Assembly (NCBI GenBank): GCA_019925105.1
Contig: JAHGAU010000005.1
Location: 1,302,001-1,366,000, forward strand
DNA length: 64,000 nt
Direction of reading: 5' to 3'
From: Niebla homalea
Taxonomy: Eukaryota; Ascomycota; Lecanoromycetes; Lecanorales; Ramalinaceae
Of the stretch, positions 1 through 11,131 are shown in pieces. The stretch's first letter is position 1, and every line of letters starts with the position of its first letter. The translations under genes were made by a program, and so were the position numbers. Below the pieces are notes generated by a model, which was not told where the DNA came from, made no database searches, and saw only the letters and a list, made by a program, of their open reading frames with translations.

Positions 1-1734
1 TAAATAATTAATCTTAAGTTTTAATTATATAAAAGCTGATTCCTAATTATATTTATTATATAAAAGCTATATTTTAAATATGCTCTAGGTATATAGTCTT
101 TATATACTTTAAATAATTAAGCTTTATTCTTTATATTCCGGGTAATATATTCTTTTTAAGTTTTTCTTTATTTTTAAAAACGTTATATTAAAAAAATTAA
201 TTTTACTTTATAGCTTACGTATAACGATAATTTACTCCGTGACTAATTTTGTTATTACTTTAAATGCCTTTATAAATTATAAAGGGTTTACCTTTATAGC
301 GGTATCCCTTTTTTCTTTAATTAATAAACGGATTATTACCGTCGTCGTTTTCTTTAACGCCGCCGCTTTTTCTTTAATTTATACCGTCTTTTTTTCGGTT
401 ATTACGTACCTTTTTTTATAACCTTCACCGCCTAAGTTTCTTTTACTTAACGGGCTTTTACCGTTACCCTTTCGTTTTATATATTTACCTTCTGGTTTTT
501 ACTTTTACCCTTTACCGGTATTTTTGCCGTTATTTTTGAAACTTTTTTTAAATGCTTTAATTCCTTTAATCCTGCCCCTGCCCTCTTATAGAAGTCTTTT
601 ATTTTTTAAAGCTTTACTTATAGTATTAGTTAAATCTTTAATATAATAACCGTTTATTTTATCGTAAGTAGCCCGTTTAAAGCCCTTATTGCCTTTTTCT
701 TAATTTTGACTTTTTTTACGTTTAATTTATTATTTCTTTTATTCCTGATCCTTAATTATTTATAAGTTTAGTATATTTATTATTTTTATCTTTATTTTAT
801 ATATTTTTGATACCGTTAATATTATATTTATTTTATATATATTTATTTCTTTTTTTTCCTGCTACCGCCGCCGCCGCCCCGATTTCCTTAATACCCTTTT
901 TGTTTTTTATTTTTCTACGCGTTCTATATATCACTTTATATATATTTTATTAATTGTAATCCCCCTATTTAATTTAATAGCCGTTTATTATTATATTATT
1001 ATTACGTTATTTATACGATTCCTCGTTATTAATATAGGCTACTTACCCGTATATCCCCTTATTTTTAACTACTATATTACCTATATTTATAGTAATTAAG
1101 GCGTTAGTCTCATGATTATTAAAGCTACATCAGCAACTCTGCGACCTGCTCAAAGAGAGTAGCCAAAAAAAAAAGGGATTTATTCACTCAGACCGCTCGT
1201 AAGTTACTCACGAGAATTCCGGAAAACTCATAAGCGCTCCGAACGGTCCCGAATGGGTAAAAAAAAGTTTAAAATAAAAACGTTCAAAACAGTAAGATTA
1301 TAGTTTTTATTTTTTATAGGTTTTTTTTATTAAGCTTTCTTAATAACGGGTATAGCCATAACCCCCCCTATAAGCCGTAATATTCGACATTTTTCAAAAT
1401 TAATTATAGATTCGGTTTTTCAGGTAAAAATTACCCTGGTAGCCCGTAATTTATCCTTAAGGGGGGGGGTAGTTAAAGGGGGTAATTTAATTAAAAAAAA
1501 CCTTAAGTAAAAAAACTCACGAGTAAATGGGAAACTCACGAGCATTCACCATAACTCACGAGCAACCCGGATACTCATAAGCGCTTAGAGGCTAAGCGAG
1601 GGGGGATATAAGCTCAACCTGCTTTATTTACTCGCTTCCACTCGGAGTACTTATATACTGGTTCAAAAAATTTGCAGATGTATACGTATACGTATCGTTT
1701 TAAACCTCTAGTGTCCCTTTATTCGTCGCCATCC
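1..1734 (-). mobile_element. 5' portion of a Tad-like LINE (LINE D), RIP-degraded, runs off the window edge
   Basis: Read on the minus strand, this begins at 1734 with the same 5' terminus as LINE A and LINE B (GGATGGCGACGAATAAAGGG) and follows their first ORF leftward to base 1. It is interrupted by a 0.55-kb TIR element at 1128-1680. The stretch left of that insert aligns with the region starting about 50 nt inside LINE A. The ORF is full of RIP-type stops. A 60-codon plus-strand reading frame at 239-421 lies antisense to the LINE ORF and is not believed. The rest of the element lies outside the window. Confidence 0.75.
1128..1680 (+). mobile_element. Non-autonomous TIR element, family M, copy 1 (553 bp)
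   Basis: The ends are CATCAGCAA... and ...TTTGCAGATG, imperfect terminal inverted repeats of about 19 bp (ATCWGCAAATYTRYGA-ACC when both ends are compared). The copy is flanked by TA on both sides (1126-1127 and 1681-1682). LINE B carries the uninterrupted target sequence (cgtatacgtaTAgctttaa), so a 2-bp TA duplication is directly seen. No ORF. Long G and C runs in the middle survive because they are not RIP targets. Family M has four recognisable copies in this window. Confidence 0.8.
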
Positions 1735-2541
1735 ACGTATCAATAAATAAATTTATAATCCTTAACATAATTAATGCTCGGATATCCTTATTAATATAAA
1801 GTTCAATAATAATATAATATTCCAAGAAACGATATTTACTACGGTCCTCCTTTATAAAGGGTTCCGGGTCCTTTATTTTAATAAATATAAATTTTTATAA
1901 AGGGTTAAGGATACCGTAAATTAATAAGGTAAAAAAGCTAACTTATTCCGCTAAATATTTTTAAGCTTAATAATAAGGTTTACGTTCTGGCCTTTTAATT
2001 TATAATCACGGATTTCTAATACTTTAAAACGATGAATACTTTCCAAAGGTAAAAAATTCAAGAAACTTTATTATTATAAACGGGTAATTCGGTTAATTTT
2101 TAATTATAGATCCCTTTTAATACTATTTCATTCTATTTAAAAGACTTATATTTTATCGTTTACGTTCTTATAATATAATATATTAATATTACGTTCTTAA
2201 TATAAAAAGTTTAATTATTTAAGAATTCCTTAAGTTTTTTAAATAATATAAATTAAGAAATAAAATAAAATTAAGTTTTTATAAAACAAAAAGTATATTT
2301 AATTAATTCCTTTAAGGCAGTGTCCTTTAATGTATAATAAGTTTGATAAATAAAAGAACCTTTATATCCTTTATAATAATTATCGGAAATTAAATTCGCG
2401 GTTATTAAGTAATTTATTGGGTCCTTATTTTTTTATATTTATTTTTAAAAAGGTTTTATCCTTAATAAATTATATTAATTAATTAAAACCCCCTTAAGAA
2501 CCGCTTTATAAGTTATATTTAAAACCCGTAAAAGCCTTTAA
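1735..2541. other. RIP-degraded AT-rich sequence without recognisable genes
   Basis: No open frame of useful length. The right part (about 2395-2541) is the left half of repeat R, described separately. The remainder matches nothing else I could find in the window. Confidence 0.6.
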
Positions 2542-3390
2542 TATCTAAAAATTTGTAAACCAGCATATAAGCACTCTGAGTGTAAGCGAGCAGGTTAAGT
2601 AGGTTAAGCTTATATCCCCTTTACTTAACCTTTAAGCGCTCGCGAGTATCCGGCTTATTTGTAAGTTTCTTGGATTCTTATAAGTTTTACTTTTTTTTTA
2701 ACTTAATTGTTTTTTAATTTATTTACCCCTTTTGATTACCCCCCCTTAAGGATAAATTATTAGCTATTAAGGTAACTTTTAGTTTAAAAAACTGAATCTA
2801 TAATTAATTTTTAAAAACGTTGAATATTACGGCTTATAGGGGGGGTTACGGCTATACTTATTGTTAAGAAAGCTTAATAAGAAAAATTTATAAAAAATAA
2901 AAACTGTTATTTTACCGTTTTAAACGTTTTTATATTAACCTTTTTTTTACCCGTTTAAGACCGCTCGGAGCGCTCGTAAGTTTTCCGGGATTCTCGTAAG
3001 TGATTTACGAGCGGTCTAAGTGAATAAATCACTTTTTTTTTTGGCTACTCGCTTTAAGCAGGTCGCAGATTTGCTGATGAATTAAGAAATTTGTTAAGGT
3101 TTATAATTTATAATTACGGTAAATAAAATATAAGTAAAAATAAGTTAAAATAAAAGGATAAAAATAAATTAAAAAAAGTCAAAAAAAATGGAAAAGGATA
3201 GATTTATTTATTTTTCCGTTTAACGGTTTCCGTATTATAAGGGTAATATTATATTATAAAACAAAAATTTTTATATAACAATGGGTTTAATATTATTCCT
3301 TTATATTATAGAATATTCCTTGAAATGTTTTCCTTCTAAATATTAAGTACTTTATACTATAATAAAAGTATAAAATTAAATGTCTTAATT
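2395..3390. repeat. Repeat R, copy 1, split by a family M element
   Basis: Bases about 2395-2541 and 3080-3390 are collinear with 22,195-22,626, allowing for RIP-type transitions. The only large difference is a 538-bp insertion at 2542-3079. The identity of R is unknown and no coding potential survives. Confidence 0.7.
2542..3079 (-). mobile_element. Non-autonomous TIR element, family M, copy 2 (538 bp, inverted)
   Basis: Reverse-complement copy of the element at 1128-1680, running from TATCTAAAAATTTG to TTGCTGATG. It lies inside repeat R. The uninterrupted relative of R at about 22,340 lacks it, which fixes both borders to within a few bases. AA dinucleotides flank both sides. Confidence 0.8.
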
Positions 3391-3796
3391 AAAGGTTTTA
3401 AAGAGTAAAAAAATAAAAAACAAATAAAAATCCTATAAACTTCTATAAGTTTATTCCTATCTAAATTTATAATAATTTTTTAAGGTTTATTTTATTTATA
3501 ATTTTTATATTGGTTTTTTAAAATTTAATCCTTAAATTAATTCTTTATATAGCTTAATGAAATTAATATTTAATAATTTAAAATTATTATAACCTCCCGT
3601 TTTAATTGTTAACGTTTTTTTATAGCCCGTCCGGATACTAATTACCGTACGTTTTAACCGTAATTACCGCCCGTTTAATACCGTTATTAACTATTAACTT
3701 ATCGTCCGCTATTAATAAGTATTATTAATAAAAGCCTTTATTTTATTTTATTACTTTTTACGAGGGTATAAATAAATTAACTCTAATATAACATTA

Positions 3797-4010
3797 AAAT
3801 ATAAGCCCCTTTAAAATAATTAAAAGATAAAGGCTATATTACGTATAATTAAAAATATTAAAGTATAAAGGTATAAGAGTAAAGGGGTTAAAAACCCTAA
3901 TATACCCAGTTAATAATACTCCTAGGTACCGGATTAACCCCGGGCTTGGCCCGGGGTAGGCCCGGTATGGCCTACTCCTGAGCTACCAATACCCCTGAAC
4001 CCTGACAATA
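3797..4010. repeat. Repeat H, uninterrupted copy
   Basis: About 214 bp from TATAAGCCCCTTT to CCCTGACA. It contains a GC-rich tract with two short palindromes (CCGGGCTTGGCCCGG and a GGCC-rich one). The second copy is at 22,829-22,859 plus 29,157-29,333, where a large nest of insertions splits it. The TATAAG start and the TGACA end would suit an LTR fragment, but I see no matching partner LTR. Confidence 0.55.
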
Positions 4011-6820
4011 AAAGTATTTTATAAGCTTATCCGATATACTTATTTTTAAATTAAGCCTATAGATCTTTAATTAATAATTGAATATCTTCTTTAGTTTATT
4101 AAAACTTTAAAAGTATATATTATACTTCCGTTTTATATTTAAGTAAGTAACTCTCCTTTTTAACTTCTATGTGTTATTGCTCTTTTATTATTAAAAAGCT
4201 TCCTACGTAAGTTCCTCTTTAAATTGCTTAACTAAAAAGTTAAATCTCCTAAGTTTAATTATAGTAGTTTAAGTAACGTTTATTAAAGATTTATGTAAAG
4301 GTTAAGCGGGAGCCGTTTAAGCAGAAAATTAAATAATAAAAAATCTTAAGGTTAAACAGGCGGGGGTAATATAAACTCCAAAGGTACTATAAACGTTTAA
4401 GTCTATTATATTAACCGTTGAATATATTATATATTACTTATATATATATATATATATATTAATTAAGTTTCAAGAATGTTATTAAAGAGCTTTTCTTTTT
4501 TTTTTTTTACCGTCAATAAACTTATTTATATTTCTTTTTTTAAGCAGTTTTTTTCTTTCTTATTTAGTTTCTCTTTATTCTTTATTTAAAGGGTACTTAA
4601 GAGTAATATTAATAAGGTTACGTTTTAATATAAGTCTTTTGATATTATTAGGTAATATAAGGTTATTAATATTATCGTTATTAATTCACAAATCGAACAT
4701 AATCTACGTAATTATAAAGTATTTACCCTTAGAAAAGCTATTTCCAGGAATATAGTAATTATTATTATAATTCCGGTAAGTATGATTATAATTTTTTTAA
4801 TAATTACATAGCTTTTTTGATAATTATATAGCTTTTTAATAAAGTTATTAATAACTTTATTGATATCCCGGGTTACAGTTATTCGCTTTTCCTATTATAC
4901 GGTCCTTATCCATTTTCGGGGTAGAATAAACGGTAAAGGCCTTAATAATATTAAGGTATTAATAAAATAACTATGAATTAAGCAGACCTTATTTCCGGAA
5001 GGATATTAATATTAAAATACATTATAAACTTATAATAGTGATTACTTTTTTATAATTTATTTAAGAGAACTTTATGTTATTAAAACATTCCTTATATACA
5101 AGTCCGTTTATAATAACTTTTCTATTTTTAATATTAACTTTATAACTCTTAACTATAAGCTAAACATTATAAAACGACTCACTTAAGTATTATTAATAAT
5201 AATATCAGAAACGATTTAATTTAATATATTCATGTAAAAGGACAACGGGTTATATTACGGTTTATGATTAACCGAATCAATATCTTTCTTTAAATCTACG
5301 GATTATATATTTCCTTTTTTCACTCTTAGAATAGTAAATGTATAAAAGAAATAATCAATATTATCAATATTAGTAACTTATTATTAAGCTTAATCCTTTT
5401 TAATTTCTTATTATATTTTATAATCCGTATTTTTATTTAATTTATTTAATAAAGTAGATTTACTTTATAAACCAATATTTATTCCAATATAAAGCTTTAT
5501 TTATATTGGTTTTTAAACAAGTTAAATCGGGCCCTTAGATCCGACGGATAAGTAAATGGTAATAGCGATTTAACGGTTATAAGGAGCGTTTGCTTTTTTA
5601 AATTCCTTTTCTCCCCCGTATTCTATGCCTTATATTTTTACTTTTCTAACAATATATTACCATTAGCTTACGCTTATATACCGTATAATTACCGATTTCA
5701 TTTTTAAAACGGATGCTTTATTAAGGACTTTAAGATAAGGACCCTTAAGGGGTTAATATTTTAACGTTAAGGTTACCGTTCAAGTTAATACGGCGGTAAT
5801 AAGGACGTTTTAAGGTAGGAATACGGTTGATAAGCTGGTTAACATAACGGGATAACGGTAAGGAGGATAGGAAATGAAACCGGCCGGATTATATTTAACG
5901 TTAAATAAGTGTAATAAACGGTTTAATTAAAAACATTAAAAATCTCAAAATCAAACGATTTAAGAACTTTAAAAGGTAATACTGAATCAAGGTAAACGTT
6001 ACGTAAGGCTTCAATAAATATGTATAATAACAGGTAAGAAAATCTCGGGAGAGGTACGTTTTATTTTTTTTGCCAAGCATTTACAAGCTTCTTAAGCATA
6101 CTAAATACCGTCGAATCCATTTCAGGTGGCTAACGCGCTAGTGAGTGCGCAACACCTTGTTTTATATAAGGGTTTTCAACCATTAAAATACAACCGTTAT
6201 ACTAGTGATTTTATGTATATATAATGATAGAAACAGTGGAATATAAGTAGACTATACGGCCGTCCAAATCAGGTCCTTAATGGACCTGTGCCAAGCCTGC
6301 TGGGCATGTACTAACTTACCTGCACCCTCACCTGCACCCTCACTTGCACCTTTATCCTCACCCCCAGTAAGCCCTTTACCAAGGCCCTTACCAAACCCTA
6401 TACTAAACCCTTTACCAGCAATCTCAGCCTTACCGTAAGGCTGAAGTCTTTAAATGCTGAAGAGCAATAAACAGGCCCAGAAAACAGGAATAAACCCGGA
6501 GCACGTTACTTAAGTGGTAGGATGGATAAGGCATAAAGAATCTATCTGCAGGAAATCTACCTATGGGGGACATATTTATAATGAATACGGATATATTAAT
6601 ATAATATAGATTTAAACCATAGGTATAATATTATATATAACTCAGGCTTCCATAGCTTTAAACTTGATAATATTAAAAGATAGTTACTTAATTACGGTCT
6701 ATTACTAATTAATTTTACTCTTTAAATGAATAAAAGGTCTTAAAAGCTCTATATAGTTTTTAATTTATTTACGGATAAACTTAATAACTCCTAGAAATCC
6801 ATAGATTTACTTTTAACTCT
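4011..6820. other. RIP-degraded AT-rich sequence, no genes recognised
   Basis: Stop-rich in all frames and strongly depleted of CA and TG. Apart from the RIP-spared patch at 6060-6510, I see no motif, terminal repeat or coding remnant that I can name. Confidence 0.6.
6060..6510. other. RIP-spared patch with short tandem repeats
   Basis: Here CA and TG dinucleotides return and base composition is near normal. The patch holds a short tandem array of CCTGCACCCTCA-like units around 6320-6365, followed by CCCTTTACCAA-like units to about 6420. On the minus strand the two arrays read as one 55-codon Gly/Lys/Ala/Glu-rich open frame from about 6454 to about 6262. It could be a fragment of a host gene or of an unidentified element. 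Confidence 0.45.
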
Positions 6821-6961
6821 TATCACGGTATGGACCTTGGGAGGCTCCCTTGGCACGGAGCGGGCTTACCTTGTTCCGGTGCTTATCTATATTTCTTACT
6901 TTTATAGCTAGATAGCTACTTATTATATATATTATATTTACTTACTTTATATACTTTATTT
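6821..6961 (+). mobile_element. Left part of an LTR (element C), split by LINE A
   Basis: This matches the reverse complement of the 162-bp LTRs of element D (17,581-17,742 and 19,134-19,295), beginning TATCACGGTATGGACC (D has TGTCACGG). It stops at the 13-bp duplication that borders LINE A. The remaining LTR end and the primer-binding region reappear on the far side of LINE A, at 20,330-20,438. Confidence 0.7.
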
Positions 6962-9900
6962 GGATGGCGACGAATAAAGGGACCCCAGAGGTCCAAAACG
7001 ATGCATATACATATAGCTCTCGTAATAGTAAAGAAAGTATATTAAGTACGATAAATAAAAATAACATAATAATTAAGAATAAAGTAATAAACGGGTAAAT
7101 AGCCTATATTAATAGAAATAGCGATAACGTATACGGGTAATATAATAATAATAAGCCGGATAATACTTAAAATAAGTAAGGAAATTAAGGTTAATAAAAT
7201 ATACGTATTAAAGCGCGTAAAATACGTAATAATAATACGGAAATAATAAGTAAATAAAAGGGTAAAAAGGCCGGTATAATATTAATAACGAAAGGTATAA
7301 ATAGGGGGAAGGGGCAAAAAGACTATAACGAAAGTATTATTAAGGATATATAAAGGGGAAATAAGGTTAATAAAAAGAATAAAATTTTAAAAAATTAAAG
7401 GTAAAAGGCGGAGACGGTATATCGCCCGGTAAATAAGGGCGAAAGGGCGGTAAACGAGGTAATAAAGGCTTTAAAAAGACTTTTTACGGTAAAATAAAAG
7501 GATATTACGTTAAAGACTTAATTAATACTACGGATTAAATTAAAAAACATAAGGGATTTCTATATAAAGGTAAGGGTTAAATTAAAGGAAACAGAGCGGT
7601 AACGGGGCTTTTAAAGGGCGGTAACGAAGGCGTTAATAAAGGGTAAAAATAACGGCTTAAGGTTAAATATATAAAGTAAAAATATAAAAACGGTAATCCT
7701 TTAAGTGAGAAAAAGTTAAACGATAAGGGTAATAAAAAGGGTGCCCGCGGTAAAAAAATAAAAAAATAACAGAAAAGAAAGCGGCCGTATTAAGGAAAGC
7801 GAGGATAATAACGGTCCGCCTATTTAATAATGAAAAAAGGAACGTAACTATAAAGGTAAACTTATTATAATTAATAAAAGTTTTTAAAATAACTATAAAA
7901 CCATTAATAAAATAGATTATTACGGTACGTAAATTATAAAGTAAAAATATCCTTTTTAATATAACGTTTTTAAAAACGAAAGAAAGCTTAAAAAGGTTTA
8001 AGGCTTAAATTAATAAAAGAAAATATAAGTTAATTAAAATTTTAAAGTAATTATTTATTATTATAATAAATAAAATATATTTATTACGTTTTATATAAAC
8101 CGAAAAAAAGGTTACGTTAAAAAATATAAAAAAAGAAAAGGTAATTCTTTACTTAAAGCTTAAGATTATTAATTATAGGCTTCCTTTAATAATAAAGAGA
8201 TTTAATTCCTTAAGATATATAAAGAGGTATTTTATTGTTATATTAAATATAACGTTAATAAAGATATATAATAACGTTTTAAATAAAGGGATTATTAAAG
8301 GGTGATTTCTTAAAATAATTTAACCGTAAAATAAAATAATTAAGATTTATTAATATTTTAAATATTAAAATTATAAATCTATTACTATAAAGTATTTTAA
8401 TATTATAAAATATACGGTTTACGTTAAAAGCTATAATACTTATAAATATATAAAATTAATAATTAAAAAACTTATAAAAAGTACGTTTAAATACGCCGTA
8501 TATAATAAGGAGGGATACTTAATATAAAATTCTAAGTATATAATAAAAGTTAAAGAAATTAAATATAAGGAAACCCGGATAACCATAAAAATCCAACGGT
8601 ATAATATGTATAAGATTAATTTAACGGATTAATTAAAAATAATTTTAAGACGTAAATTTAATTAATTAAATAATAAGGGGTAAATAACGGTAATAAATAA
8701 AATAAAATAAAAAAAGCTCTTTACGATTTTAAATTTAAGGGTTGGCCGTTTTACGTTTTTAATAATAACCGGGAAGGTATTAAATTAAAAAACGTTTAAC
8801 TTTAATAAAAAAATCCGTAATTTAAACGGATATAAAAAAGGAGTCTTTATAAAGGTTAATATACAATATATTAACGTTTTTAAAAATAATATAATATAAT
8901 ATCCGTAATAAAAAAATTAAAGTAATAATATTAATATTTAAGTTTAAAGAAGTTAAGGACGTTAACGTTATAATAATATAGGAATTACTATATAACCTAT
9001 ATATATATTTATTTATTAATTTAAAAAAAAAGGTTTTATTTAACCTTTAAGGGTGATAAAATAATTAAAATATGTTTTTTATAAATAAACGGCTTAACGT
9101 AAATAACTAAGATATTACTTATTATGATAAAAACCTTTATATATTCCGTATTATTAAAAAAAAGGACTTAAAGGGCGACTTTAATATTTATAACGTATAT
9201 AACCCGCCGTTAATTAATAAAAAAACCCTTTTATAATATTATTACTTAAAAAGGGTTTAATTACTTTAAATAAATATAAATTACTTAAAGACTTTAACTT
9301 ATATTATTATATATAGAATAAGGAAAAGCATATGATAAATTATATTAAATCGGATAACTTATTAATAATTATTATTTAAGTTAATTTTTTATTATTAATA
9401 TTATAAAAGATTATTACGTAAAAAAGTTATAAATTTAAAACGATAATTAATCTGGTTTTTAATATAAAAGGGATTACTGGTACGGTTATAATATATAAGC
9501 TATAAAAAGACTTAAAATATAACTTAAATTATATACCGATATAAATAACCTTAAATTAAACCATTAATATAACCTTATTATTACCAGTAAAAAAGGCGTA
9601 AAAAATAATTAAAAAAGTAAAAATTTATATAAAAACGGAAAAGATAATAATATAATTTACGGATTTCCCTTAATTGAATAATAAAAACCGGATCGACCTT
9701 TTTATAGAACGAATAATAAAAATATTAAATAAAATAATTAATAAAATAATTTTTTTAATAAAACCTTCTTAAAGAGCTAAAATTTATTAAAATAAAAAAT
9801 ATATAACCGTGACCGTAAAAATAAAAAGGTGAATTAAGTAAACTTTTAAATATAAAAATTAAAAGATACTTAATTAATTAAGGGTTACTTAAGAAGAAAA

Positions 9901-11131
9901 GGAAAGGATTATTAAAAAATTAAATAAATATACTTTTAATTTACGGTATATAATTTAATAATTTTACCTTGTAGTATTTAAAAATTAATAAAATATAATA
10001 AAGAATAAAATAAGAAATTAAAGCTTATTTTTAAATTTCCGTTTTTTAAGAGATCCGATAATATATTAATTAATACCTTTAATAATAAAATTAAAAACCT
10101 TAAAAAAGTATTTTTCCCCCTTCCGTTAAAAGTTAATTTAAATAATATTAACGGCGTTATATACCCCGACCTTATATTAATAAATAAAATAATAATATAA
10201 GATATAATAATTAAAATAACTAATAAATTAAAGAAAATAAAGCCTTAGGACCGAATAAGATTCCTAATAAATTCCTATTAATAATGATTTTACCATTTAA
10301 AAGGGTCTTTACTTATCTTTTTTAAGTATATTTCGACGTTGGTTATTATTTACATAAGTTTAAGGAAATAAAAATAATTATTTTTAAAAAGCTTATTAAG
10401 TTAAATTACTTTAAAGTAAAATTTTATAAACCTATTATACTCTTTTATACGTTAAGAAAGGCCTTAAAAACGGTAATAATAAAGATCCTTAACGACTATA
10501 TAGAGAATTACGGACTTTTTTCTGATTAATAAATAAAAATAAAAATAAATCAATTAATCAAAATAGCCTTTAAAAAATCAATTAACGGTATATATATAAT
10601 ATAAAATTATGGGAAGAAATATATTATAAGTTTTCTTTTTTTCAATATTATAAGTATTTTCAATAAAGTAAATTATTAAAGGTTATTATATAACATAAAA
10701 AAAAAAGGGGATATTATCCTTCTTAATTGAATAAATGAAGAATTTCTTAAGCAATTAAGTTACGTTAATTAATTTAAGATAAAAAATAAGTTTAATAAAA
10801 CCCGTTATAATAAAGATTCCTTAAAGATCGCTTATTTCTTTTATATTATTTTTATTTTTTAATAGTTTATTAATTAAAAAGCTTATTAAATTAAAATAGA
10901 AAGTTTAAGTTAAAAACTTTATTAATAACGTTTACCTTTTATTTTATAATACCTTTATATATATAAACTATTTAAAATTAAAATAAACTTATAAAGTCTA
11001 TCTTTAATAAATAAGAACTTACGGGGCTTAATTTATGCCGTATAAGTATAAGTTTATTTATATAATTAAAAGTTTAAAGTTATATAATATAATAATTATA
11101 ATAAACTTAAGTAAAATTATAATAAAGCCGG

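Noticed and set aside
239..421. 60-codon open frame at the left edge
   Set aside because: Antisense to the RIP-degraded LINE D first ORF and of low-complexity hydrophobic composition.
6320..6430. Telomere-like repeats (CCCTTTACC / AAACCC)
   Set aside because: Units are irregular, do not match TTAGGG arrays and make a continuous Gly/Lys-rich reading frame instead.
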